A stretch of 11,846 nt of DNA from Nitrospirota bacterium (GCA_016201805.1 JACQCB010000101.1:1-11846); one strand, 5' to 3'. Numbered from the stretch's first letter, positions 1 through 7,534 are shown. Notes: generated by a model not told the origin, from the letters alone. Made by a program: numbers and translations.

Positions 1-683
1 CGCAGCGGTTGTCGTTGTTGTGTCCGGCGCGATGTCCGCCCGGCCAGCCTGACGGTGAGGCGCGGATCATCGTGGAGGACCGTGTTGGCTCCCACCAGGA
101 TGGCATCCATCCGACTCCGAAGGCGGTGGGCATGTTGCCGGGCGTCTTCACCGGTGATCCACTGGGACTCGCCGCCGGCCGTGGCGATCTTGCCGTCCAG
201 GGTCATCGCGGCTTTGAGGGTGACGAAGGGCAGGCCGGTGCGTCTCCAATGGCAATAGATTTCATTCAGCTGTTCGGCTTTGTCGCGCAAGCAGTCCGTG
301 ACGACCTCGATGCCGGCCTTTCGCAGGAGGCCGATCCCTCGCCCGCTGACGTTTGGATTGGGGTCCTGCATCGCCACGACGACGCGGCTGAGTCCCGATG
401 AGATCAGAACCGGCACACAGGGAGGTGTGCGTTTGTTGTCGTGGCAACAAGGTTCGAGGGTGACGTAGAGCGTCGCGCCAAGGCTGCGGCTGCCGGCCTG
501 TTTGAGGGCCAGGATTTCGGCATGAGGCTCACCGGCGCGTCGGTGATAGGCTGCTCCGACAACCTTGCCCCTCTTCACGACCACCGCCCCGACCATGGGA
601 TTGGGGCTGGTCATGCCACGGCCCTTGGCGGCCAGACGAAGGGCCAGGGCCATGTACCGGTGATCGAGGCGGGAGGGCTTCAC
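1..683 (-). CDS. ribD: Bifunctional riboflavin biosynthesis protein RibD (deaminase/reductase), 3' end beyond window
   Basis: RibD carries out the second and third steps of riboflavin synthesis from GTP: deamination of the pyrimidinone, then NADPH-dependent reduction of the ribosyl side chain, in the cytosol. The 227 visible residues begin with the zinc-dependent cytidine/deoxycytidylate deaminase domain (about 8-145): TSPNPMVGAVVV at 25-36, the zinc-site HAE at 54-56, and EPCCH...RTPPC at 77-89 giving the cysteine ligands. The start of the reductase domain follows (FVTLKAAMTLDGKIAT, 153-168). The family is about 360-380 residues, so roughly the last 40% lies beyond the left edge. The start is GTG at 683: an in-frame TAA lies three codons upstream and the next ATG (codon 11) would cut the conserved N-terminus. 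The GTG overlaps the ppdK stop as GTGA, and no good Shine-Dalgarno is visible, so translation is probably coupled to ppdK. The frame is intact across the visible part. Confidence 0.95.
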   Translation of the reverse strand, partial: MKPSRLDHRYMALALRLAAKGRGMTSPNPMVGAVVVKRGKVVGAAYHRRAGEPHAEILALKQAGSRSLGATLYVTLEPCCHDNKRTPPCVPVLISSGLSRVVVAMQDPNPNVSGRGIGLLRKAGIEVVTDCLRDKAEQLNEIYCHWRRTGLPFVTLKAAMTLDGKIATAGGESQWITGEDARQHAHRLRSRMDAILVGANTVLHDDPRLTVRLAGRTSRRTQQRQPL

Positions 684-3619
684 CGTGATTTACGGGATTG
701 GCCGGTGCGGCTGTGGGATGGTTTCCGCTTGGGAGCGGTGCGATTTTTCCGTACAGGGCGACGGGCGGCACGGGCAGTCTGCGTTCCTTTGCGCTTCCCT
801 TGAGCCGTTCCGGCTGAGGAGGCAGCCTGTTCCGTCAAGGCCGCTTGCGCCGCAGCCAGACGTGCGATCGCGACCCGGTAGGGAGAGCAACTCACGTAGT
901 CGAGCCCGAGTTGGTGGCAGAATTCGACCGAACTCGGATCGCCTCCGTGCTCCCCGCAAATCCCCAGTTTGATGTCCGGGCGGGTGAGGCGGCCTTCCGC
1001 GATCGCCATCTTCATCATGGCTCCCACCCCTTCCCGATCCAGGACGGCGAAGGGGTCGGTCTCCAGGATGTTCTCGGCCTTGACAGCGATGGTCACGCCG
1101 CAGCTTCGGCAGACCATTTCCTTCCAGTCGACGTCGGTGCTCAAGCAATGAGGGCAACTGTCCTGCCGCCGCATGTAAAACGAGATGAACTTGGCGGCAT
1201 CGTCCCGTGAAAATCCGAACGTGGTCTGCGTGAGGTCGTTGGTCCCGAAGGAGAAGAACTCGGCTTCTTCCGCGATCCGTCTCGCGGTGACGGCGGCCCT
1301 CGGCAACTCGATCATCGTGCCCACCAGATAGGAGAGCTTGGCTCCGCAGCGCTTCAAGGTCTCGTCCGCCACTTCGCACACGAGGTCTTTTTGGGCTTTC
1401 ATCTCCGACACCATCCCGACCAGCGGGACCATGATTTCGGGAACGATCTTTTTGCCCTCTCGTGTCACTTCGCAGGCCGCTTCGATGATGGCGCGGGTCT
1501 GCATGCGGGTGATTTCCGGCATCGTGATGCCGAGCCGGCAGCCGCGGAGCCCCAGCATGGGGTTGAATTCGTGCAGTTCCTCCACCCGAGCCAGGAGCAG
1601 GCGTTTTTCCTCGACCAGCGCGGGGTCCCCTCCGGTCAGTTCCAGCCTGGCGATCTCCACCATCAGGTCTTCCCGCTTGGGGAGGAATTCGTGCAGCGGA
1701 GGGTCCAGCAAGCGAATCGTGACGGGGAAGCCCTGCATCTGTCGGTACAATCCGATGAAGTCCTGCTTTTGCAGCGGCAGCAACTGGGCCAGGTAGCGCT
1801 CGCGCTCGTCGGTCGTTCTGGCCAGGATCATCCGTTGCATGATCGGGATGCGGTCCTCGGCAAAGAACATGTGCTCTGTCCGGCAGAGCCCGATCCCCTC
1901 GGCCCCGAACCCCCGCGCGATCATCGCTTGATCGGGGGTGTCCGCATTGGCCCGGACCTTCACCGTGCGGAATTCGTCGGCCCATTTCAGGAAGGCCGAG
2001 AAGCGCTGGTATTTTTCAGACTGCCGCGCCTCCAGCTTGCCCTGAATCACCTGGATGACTTCGGAGGCCACCACCGGGATGTCGCCGCCGTACACATGGC
2101 CGGTAAAGCCGTTGATGGACAGATAGTCGCCTTCCTTCAAGAGCAAGGAACCGATCTTGACCGTGGTGCCGTCGGTGACCTCCACCGCGTCGCAGCCGGC
2201 CACGCAGACTTTTCCCATTTGCCGGGCGACCACGGCGGCATGGGACGTCATGCCGCCCCTGGCGGTGAGGAAGCCCAGGGCCGCATGCATGCCGTGGATG
2301 TCGTCCGGGCTGGTCTCCTGCCGGACCAGCACGACGCGTTCGCCGCGCGCCTGCATCGCGACCGCCCGATCGGGTGTCAGCGCGATTTTTCCGGCCGCCG
2401 CGCCGGGACCTGCCGGCAGCCCCTTGCCGATCGATGGATGCTTGCTTTCTTCCGCCGAGTCGAAAATCGGGTACAGGTATTGGGAGAGTTGCTCCGGTCC
2501 GACGCGGAGTACGGCTTCGCGTTTGTCGATCACGCCTTCTTTGGCCAGATCGACCGCGATGCGCACGGCCGCAATGCCGGTCCGCTTCCCCACCCGGGTC
2601 TGCAACATGTAGAGCTTGCCCTCCTGGATCGTGAATTCCAGGTCCAGCATGTCGCGGTAATGCCGTTCGAGCGTCCGGTAGGTCTTGACCAATTCCCGAT
2701 AGGCTTGCGGGAGCGTCTTACCCAGGTCGGCGACCGGCAGCGGGGTGCGGATGCCCGCCACGACGTCTTCGCCTTGCGCGTTGAGCAAGCACTCGCCGAA
2801 GAAGATCGGCTCGCCGGAAGCCGGATTGCGGGTGAAGGCGACGCCGGTGCCGCTGGTCTGCCCCATGTTGCCGAAGACCATCGCGACGACGTTGACTGCC
2901 GTACCCCAATTGTCCGGGATGTTATAGAGGCGCCGATAGGTCACTGCCCGGGCTCCGTACCAGGAGGAAAACACCGCATCGACGCCCATCCGAAGCTGTT
3001 CGATCGGGTCCTCCGGAAAATCACGCCCGGTTTCCTTCCGAACCACCTGCTTGAACTGACGGACCAGTTCCTGCAAGGTCTTGGCGTCCAGATCCGTGTC
3101 GTGTTTCACGCCACGGGTCGTCTTCGTATGCTGGAGCAGTTCTTCAAAGCGTTCGCGCGGCACGTTCATCACCACGCTGGCGAACATCGTGATGAATCGG
3201 CGGTAACTGTCTTGGGCGAAGCGGTCGTTCTTGGTTTTGGCCGCCAGCCCTTCGACCGTCCGTTCGTTCAGACCGACGTTCAAGACCGTGTCCATCATGC
3301 CCGGCATCGACGCCCGGGCACCCGAACGGACCGACACCAGCAACGGGTTGGCGGGATCGCCGAAGCGGGCGCCCATCGACCGTTCCACCCGTTTGAGAGC
3401 TTGCAGGGCCTGGTCCCACATGCCCGGCGGATGGATCTTTTTTCGGCGGTAGTATTCGACGCAAGCTTCGGTCGAGAGGGTGAAGCCCGGCGGCACGGAA
3501 ATGTTGAGGTTGGTCATCTCAGCCAGACCAGCCCCTTTGCCGCCGAGCAGCTCCTTCATGTTGCCGGTGCCTTCAGCCTTTCCGTCGCCGAAGTAATAAA
3601 CCCATTGTTTCGTGCCCAC
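680..3619 (-). CDS. ppdK: Pyruvate, phosphate dikinase, with zinc-ribbon-like insertion and basic C-terminal tail
   Basis: PPDK interconverts pyruvate + ATP + phosphate and PEP + AMP + diphosphate; in an autotroph using a reductive TCA cycle it would feed gluconeogenesis. At 979 residues it exceeds the usual 870-910. The order is an N-terminal ATP-grasp domain (about 1-345; GGKGAGLAEM at 26-35), the swivelling phosphohistidine domain with catalytic His460 in GGMTSHAAVVARQMGK, and a C-terminal PEP/pyruvate TIM barrel (about 545-930) with R580 (CRTEH), R636 (IRLLDPPLHEF), E771, N794 (FGTNDLTQT) and C888 (GICGEHGG). All core catalytic positions look present. Between N794 and C888 sits an extra segment holding CPHC (822-825) and CRSC (837-840). 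The last 38 residues contain 16 Lys/Arg and no acidic residue. The start is GTG at 3619, preceded by an AGAGGAGAGG Shine-Dalgarno; the following WVYYFGDG is the family N-terminus. It lies 35 bases after the membrane protein gene and overlaps ribD by 4 bases. Confidence 0.97.
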   Translation of the reverse strand: MGTKQWVYYFGDGKAEGTGNMKELLGGKGAGLAEMTNLNISVPPGFTLSTEACVEYYRRKKIHPPGMWDQALQALKRVERSMGARFGDPANPLLVSVRSGARASMPGMMDTVLNVGLNERTVEGLAAKTKNDRFAQDSYRRFITMFASVVMNVPRERFEELLQHTKTTRGVKHDTDLDAKTLQELVRQFKQVVRKETGRDFPEDPIEQLRMGVDAVFSSWYGARAVTYRRLYNIPDNWGTAVNVVAMVFGNMGQTSGTGVAFTRNPASGEPIFFGECLLNAQGEDVVAGIRTPLPVADLGKTLPQAYRELVKTYRTLERHYRDMLDLEFTIQEGKLYMLQTRVGKRTGIAAVRIAVDLAKEGVIDKREAVLRVGPEQLSQYLYPIFDSAEESKHPSIGKGLPAGPGAAAGKIALTPDRAVAMQARGERVVLVRQETSPDDIHGMHAALGFLTARGGMTSHAAVVARQMGKVCVAGCDAVEVTDGTTVKIGSLLLKEGDYLSINGFTGHVYGGDIPVVASEVIQVIQGKLEARQSEKYQRFSAFLKWADEFRTVKVRANADTPDQAMIARGFGAEGIGLCRTEHMFFAEDRIPIMQRMILARTTDERERYLAQLLPLQKQDFIGLYRQMQGFPVTIRLLDPPLHEFLPKREDLMVEIARLELTGGDPALVEEKRLLLARVEELHEFNPMLGLRGCRLGITMPEITRMQTRAIIEAACEVTREGKKIVPEIMVPLVGMVSEMKAQKDLVCEVADETLKRCGAKLSYLVGTMIELPRAAVTARRIAEEAEFFSFGTNDLTQTTFGFSRDDAAKFISFYMRRQDSCPHCLSTDVDWKEMVCRSCGVTIAVKAENILETDPFAVLDREGVGAMMKMAIAEGRLTRPDIKLGICGEHGGDPSSVEFCHQLGLDYVSCSPYRVAIARLAAAQAALTEQAASSAGTAQGKRKGTQTARAARRPVRKNRTAPKRKPSHSRTGQSRKSR

Positions 3620-3654
3620 GCTGCCTCTCCTCTAATAAGAACGCTGAGATGAAC

Positions 3655-4164
3655 CTAGGGGCGAATCGCTTCTGTCCGATGCTCCGTTGCGTCCAATCGT
3701 CGCCGATATCGCGCGATCAAGGCCCGCTTGACCCTCATGCCGCCGGCGATGACCGCGATGACAAAGGCGCCCAACAGGAAGAGCCGGTAGTCCACGCGGG
3801 CCGGCTGGTCGAAGTAGAGCTTGCCATCGGCTCCCTGGACGACCGTGATGTCTTTCTGAAAAGTGTGTGTGTTGCCCGAGGGGTCCGAGAGGTCGATCCA
3901 TTCGTGGCAGAGCCGCACGGGGTCCGCCGTGCCGGCCACTCGGTGCCAGCTCAACCGGAGGCAGACATCCTGGGCAGGGTCGAAGAGATCGGGCGTCCTG
4001 ATCAGACTGTCTAGGTTGACTCCACTGACCCAGAGGCCGAGCAGGAAGACGGCGTTGCAGAGCACGACCATGAGCGCGGAGACCGCGTAGGTATAGCGTC
4101 TCATCCGTCCGGCCCGTTCCACCGGGTCCAGGGGCGTCGCCGGCTCTGTGTCGACTGTAGCCAT
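3655..4164 (-). CDS. Hypothetical two-helix membrane protein between glyS and ppdK
   Basis: I do not recognise this 169-residue protein. It has a short polar N-terminus ending in a basic patch (R17-R23), a hydrophobic helix at about 25-47, a polar loop at about 48-126, a second helix at about 127-144, and a basic tail (KRALIARYRRR). By the positive-inside rule both ends are cytoplasmic and the loop, of about 80 residues, faces the periplasm. The loop carries C68 and C86, the only cysteines outside the first helix, so a disulfide is possible. Its WHRVAGTADPVRLCHEWIDL and NTHTFQKDITVV stretches look like beta structure. ATG at 4164 follows GGTGAGAGGAG very closely, 14 bases after the glyS stop; ppdK starts 35 bases beyond its end. 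It is translated from the same operon but no function can be inferred from that position. The reading frame and ribosome site support a real gene. Confidence 0.8.
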   Translation of the reverse strand: MATVDTEPATPLDPVERAGRMRRYTYAVSALMVVLCNAVFLLGLWVSGVNLDSLIRTPDLFDPAQDVCLRLSWHRVAGTADPVRLCHEWIDLSDPSGNTHTFQKDITVVQGADGKLYFDQPARVDYRLFLLGAFVIAVIAGGMRVKRALIARYRRRLDATEHRTEAIRP

Positions 4165-4178
4165 CTCCTCTCACCGTC

Positions 4179-6359
4179 TCACGTCCCCTGTACCACAATC
4201 TGCGAAAAATCTCCGAACGCCATAAAGAGACGATCGACGGCATGGAGCAGCGAGAGGCGGTTTTTCCGGAGCGCCTCATCGTCGGCGTTCACCATGACGC
4301 CATCGAAAAACCCATCGATGGCCGGTTTCAGGGCCACGAGGCTGTCGAGGGCCTTGGCATAGTTCCCCTGCTCGATCGCAAAGGGGGTCTGGAGTCTGGC
4401 GGCATCCAACACTTTGTACAGCTCCATTTCTGACGGGTGCTGGAAGAGCGTCGGTTCGACGTCGTCCCGCGTCCAGTGTTCCTTCTCGACGATACGATGG
4501 GCTCGTTTGAACCCGATAATCAAGGGGTCGAACTCCGGTCTCGTGGTGATCGCCTGCAGGGCTTTCATCTTGGCGTAGAGGGTCAACAGGTTCAACTGCG
4601 ATGGGGGCGTTGGCTTCAGTACGGCCTGCATGACGTCGTCGCGCAGACCGTCAACGGTGCGGCCATAGTATCTGAGGCGTTCCAGGATGAAACCTACGGG
4701 ATCGTTCGAGGGGCGGGTCGGCTTGGACACGGTTGCGTTCAGCAAGTCCGATGCGCGGCCCGCCAGTTCGCCCAGGTTGAGAGCCAGTTGCCCTTCCAGC
4801 GCGATGCGTATGACAGCCAGGGCATTGCGTCGAAGGGCAAACGGGTCCTCGGAGCCGGATGGCACGAGACCCACGTGGAAAAAAGCAAAGATCGTATCGA
4901 GCCGGTCGGCCAGGGAAAGGACTTTGCCTACCAAGGTCTTGGGAATGGCGCCCTCCATTGAAGGAGGGAGATACTGCTCGGCAATGGCCTGACTGACGGC
5001 GTCCGATTCTCCATCGTGCTTGGCGTAGTCCCCACCCATGATGCCTTGGAGTATGGGGAACTCGCCCACGATGCCCGTGGTCAGATCGGCCTTGCAGAGT
5101 TCGGCAGCCCTGGCGCAATCCCGGCGGGTCTCATGGTCCAATGCAAACATGACGGCCAGCCGTTCCGCCAACTGCCTGACTCGCTGCTGTTTCTCGTACA
5201 GGGTACCCAGTTTTTGGTGAAAGGTGACTCCCCTGAGCTTTTCCGCCCGGCTGGCCAAGCCGACTTTGCGATCCTCATCGAAAAAGAACTTGGCATCGGC
5301 CAGACGGGCCGCCAGGACCCGCTCGTTGCCCTTGCGAATCACGGTCATGTCAGCCAGCTTGATGTTCGTGACTGAGATGAATTGCGGCAGCAGGCTGCCG
5401 TCCTTCTGCATGAGAGAAAAGAATCCTTGGTGTTCCTTCATCGATGTCATGAGAATTTCTTTGGGGAGGGCGAGATACTGCGGGTTGAAAGCTCCGAGAA
5501 TGGCATGGGGATACTCGACGGTCTGGACCGCTTGCGCTAAGAGGTCCTCATCGCGGTGGACCTGTCCACGGACTGACTTGGCGAGGCTGTCGAGTTGGGC
5601 GAGAATCATGGTTCGGCGCCGGTTTTGGTCGGGGAAGACGCCGTGGCGTTCGAGCGTACTCACATACGTCTTGAAATCTTTGACCGGAATGCCATGGGTT
5701 CGCGCCGGTCCGGCCGGGCCGATAAATCGGTGTCCCCAGGTTCGGTTGCCGGCCTTCACTCCGCCTGCTTGGCAGTTGACCGCCTTGCCTCCATACTGTG
5801 CCAGGAGCCAGCGGATGGGGCGCGCGAACTTCATGCCGGTCTCGTTCCAGTGCATGGACTTGGGAAAGGACAGACTGCCGATCAATGATGGCAAACAGTC
5901 GGCCAGGACGGTCGGCGTCGGGCGTCCCGCTTCCCGCTTCACGGCGCACAGGTACTCGCCCTTGGGGGTCTGCCGAATCTCCAAGTCGTCGACCGTGACT
6001 CCCTGCGATCCGGCAAAGCCGATGGCGGCTTTGGTCGGCTGGCCCTGCGCATCGAAGGCCACCGCCTTGGATGGTCCCATCGCTTCCTTGACGGTCGCGG
6101 CTTGATGCCCTGCGAGCGCCTCGATCACCAGGACCAGCCGTCTGGGCGTGCCAAGCGTTCGCAAGGCTCCGTGCGTGAGGCGCTGTTCCTTCAGCAGGCG
6201 TGCGGCCGATTCTTCCAAGGATCGAAGCGCAAGCGGCACGAACTGATAGGGCAGTTCCTCCGTTCCGATCTCGAACAAGAGTTCCGCCGCCGTCGCCGAG
6301 ACGCGGCGTGCGGCCGGTTTCTTGTTTTTTGTCTGTTTCTTTTTCTGTGCGCTGCCCAT
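4179..6359 (-). CDS. glyS: Glycyl-tRNA synthetase beta subunit
   Basis: This is the beta chain of the bacterial alpha2beta2 glycyl-tRNA synthetase, which works with GlyQ to charge tRNA(Gly) and contributes tRNA recognition. It has 726 residues, slightly above the usual 690-720. The family start is recognisable at ELLFEIGTEELPYQFV (26-41). The body contains the conserved segments LGTPRRLV, MHWNETGMKFARPIRW, EVxYPHAILG-like VEYPHAILGAF, FFFDEDRK, and GIVGEFPxLQGIMGxxYA-like GIVGEFPILQGIMGGDYA. The C-terminal region is the DALR-type anticodon-binding helical part, ending in FFDGVMVNADDEALRKNRLSLL. The first 19 residues form a lysine/arginine-rich tail (8 basic residues) not needed by the family; no alternative start exists between it and the conserved core except a TTG inside the core. 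ATG at 6359 lies 15 bases after the glyQ stop with only a weak Shine-Dalgarno. Confidence 0.97.
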   Translation of the reverse strand: MGSAQKKKQTKNKKPAARRVSATAAELLFEIGTEELPYQFVPLALRSLEESAARLLKEQRLTHGALRTLGTPRRLVLVIEALAGHQAATVKEAMGPSKAVAFDAQGQPTKAAIGFAGSQGVTVDDLEIRQTPKGEYLCAVKREAGRPTPTVLADCLPSLIGSLSFPKSMHWNETGMKFARPIRWLLAQYGGKAVNCQAGGVKAGNRTWGHRFIGPAGPARTHGIPVKDFKTYVSTLERHGVFPDQNRRRTMILAQLDSLAKSVRGQVHRDEDLLAQAVQTVEYPHAILGAFNPQYLALPKEILMTSMKEHQGFFSLMQKDGSLLPQFISVTNIKLADMTVIRKGNERVLAARLADAKFFFDEDRKVGLASRAEKLRGVTFHQKLGTLYEKQQRVRQLAERLAVMFALDHETRRDCARAAELCKADLTTGIVGEFPILQGIMGGDYAKHDGESDAVSQAIAEQYLPPSMEGAIPKTLVGKVLSLADRLDTIFAFFHVGLVPSGSEDPFALRRNALAVIRIALEGQLALNLGELAGRASDLLNATVSKPTRPSNDPVGFILERLRYYGRTVDGLRDDVMQAVLKPTPPSQLNLLTLYAKMKALQAITTRPEFDPLIIGFKRAHRIVEKEHWTRDDVEPTLFQHPSEMELYKVLDAARLQTPFAIEQGNYAKALDSLVALKPAIDGFFDGVMVNADDEALRKNRLSLLHAVDRLFMAFGDFSQIVVQGT

Positions 6360-6374
6360 CGTGCAAGGTCCGGT

Positions 6375-7280
6375 CTATTTGCTACCGCGGTGTTGCGTGA
6401 CGATGTCGCCTTGTTGTTTCAACAGGGGAAACCCCAGATTCTCCCGTTGGGCCAAGTATCCCTCCGCGCACCGGTGGGCCAAGGCCCGGACGCGGGCAAT
6501 GTACCCGGTTCGTTCCGCCACGCTGATGGCGCCCCGTGCATCCAGGAGATTGAAGACGTGGGAGGTTTTGATGCAGTAGTCATAGGCCGGTAAGATCAGG
6601 TCTTGCTCGATCAGCCGCTTGCATTCCGATTCGAAGGTTTGAAACGTGGCGGTCAGCATGGAGGCATCCGATGTCTCAAAATTGTACTTCGAAAACTGCC
6701 GCTCCGTTTCCAGGTGAATGTCCCTGTATGTGACCTCGTCGGTCCAGGCCAGGTCATAGACATTGTCCACCTGTTGGAGGTACATCGCGATCCGTTCGGT
6801 GCCATAGGTGATCTCGACTGTGATCGGATTGAGTTCAATGCCCCCGACTTCCTGAAAGTAGGTGAACTGCGTGATTTCCATCCCGTCAAGCCGCACTTCC
6901 CACCCGAGTCCCCAGGCGCCCAGTGTGGGAGACTCCCAGTCGTCCTGGATGAAGCGGATGTCATGTTGTTTGGGGTTGATCCCAAGGCGGGCGAGGCTTT
7001 CAAGGTAGAGGGCTTGAATGTCGTCGGGAGACGGCTTCAGGACAACTTGATACTGGTAATAGTGTTGCATCCGGTTCGGGTTTTCGCCGTAGCGGCCGTC
7101 GGTCGGACGACGGCAGGGCTGCGGATAGGCGGCCCGCCAGGGTTCAGGCCCTAGGGTGCGCAAGAAAGTGGCCGGATGGAACGTCCCGGCTCCCATCTCC
7201 AGATCGTAGGGTTGATGAATGACGCAGCCTTGGTCGGCCCAATAACGATGAAGGGAGAGGATCAACTCCTGGAGGGTCAC
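6375..7280 (-). CDS. glyQ: Glycyl-tRNA synthetase alpha subunit
   Basis: This is the catalytic alpha chain of the alpha2beta2 glycyl-tRNA synthetase, a class II aminoacyl-tRNA synthetase that makes glycyl-adenylate and charges tRNA(Gly) together with GlyS. From GTG at 7280 it has 301 residues, matching the family's usual 290-303. Visible hallmarks are the N-terminal TLQELILSLHRYWADQGCVI, GAGTFHPATFLRTLGPEPW, the motif-2 region CRRPTDGRYGENPNRMQHYY with VVLKPSPD after it, LGAWGLGWEVRLDGMEITQF, and motif 3 in TYGTERIAMYLQQVD. I chose GTG at 7280 because AAGGA lies 6 bases upstream and the family N-terminus begins there. An in-frame ATG at 7313 would add 11 residues (glutamine-rich, not conserved) and has no clear ribosome site; it cannot be excluded. 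It is the first gene of the leftward operon. Confidence 0.96.
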   Translation of the reverse strand: MTLQELILSLHRYWADQGCVIHQPYDLEMGAGTFHPATFLRTLGPEPWRAAYPQPCRRPTDGRYGENPNRMQHYYQYQVVLKPSPDDIQALYLESLARLGINPKQHDIRFIQDDWESPTLGAWGLGWEVRLDGMEITQFTYFQEVGGIELNPITVEITYGTERIAMYLQQVDNVYDLAWTDEVTYRDIHLETERQFSKYNFETSDASMLTATFQTFESECKRLIEQDLILPAYDYCIKTSHVFNLLDARGAISVAERTGYIARVRALAHRCAEGYLAQRENLGFPLLKQQGDIVTQHRGSK

Positions 7281-7374
7281 GGATCGTCCTTGCCGTTGTT
7301 GCTCGGTTTGCATTGGGCCAGGTTGACGCCCAAGAGGGTTGCTTCCGTGGCACGTACCTCTCAGAAGCGACGCT

Positions 7375-7404
7375 AAAGTAACAAGAATCTCCTGACTCTG
7401 TCAA
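7375..7404 (-). promoter_or_regulatory. Predicted sigma-70-type promoter of the glyQ-glyS-ppdK-ribD operon
   Basis: On the minus strand a perfect -35 TTGACA (7404-7399) is followed after 18 bases by TACTTT (7380-7375) as -10. Transcription would begin near 7368, giving a leader of about 88 bases before the GTG of glyQ. The leader holds weak competing inverted repeats (CTTC/GAAG and AGAGG/CCTCT), but I see no T-box signature and no glycine riboswitch core. This is a consensus match by eye only. Confidence 0.6.
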
Positions 7405-7505
7405 GGCGGATCGGACGTTCGAACGCTCGCTTCTTCTCTTCTGTCCACTGCTAGGCTGATCTGTCGGCAATCTGTTTCCTGGTGGTTAAGTGGGTCTCGA
7501 AAAAC

Positions 7506-7534
7506 TTGACGGGAGTAAATCGATCGGCTATTGT
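7506..7534 (+). promoter_or_regulatory. Predicted sigma-70-type promoter of the Rrf2-family gene
   Basis: TTGACG (7506-7511), a 17-base spacer and TATTGT (7529-7534) form a good sigma-70-type promoter facing right. Transcription would begin near 7541, leaving about 31 bases before the ATG at 7572. That short AT-rich leader shows no Shine-Dalgarno. It contains TGTA (7556-7559) facing TACA (7568-7571), plus the palindrome ATTTAAAT (7561-7568). Rrf2 proteins often repress their own genes, so this is a reasonable place for an operator, but the site itself is a guess. Confidence 0.55.

Noticed and set aside
441..803. Plus-strand open frame over the ribD/ppdK junction
   Set aside because: The minus strand here encodes the RibD deaminase motifs and the ppdK tail; the plus-strand frame has no recognisable features.
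690..1985. Open frame of about 430 codons on the minus strand within ppdK
   Set aside because: It is a shifted frame of ppdK; the true frame carries all family motifs without interruption.
1391..3652. Very long open frame (about 750 codons) on the plus strand opposite ppdK
   Set aside because: It is antisense to a clearly conserved enzyme, has no recognisable domain, and its His/Arg/Asp/Gly-rich composition is typical of the complement of GC-rich coding sequence.
5224..6105. Open frame of about 290 codons on the plus strand opposite glyS
   Set aside because: Antisense shadow of glyS, with Arg/Ser-rich composition and no domain or convincing ribosome site.
6385..6400. CACCGCGGTAGC on the minus strand, resembling part of a T-box antiterminator
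   Set aside because: It lies inside the 3' end of glyQ coding sequence, with no specifier loop, terminator or upstream leader, so it is coincidental.
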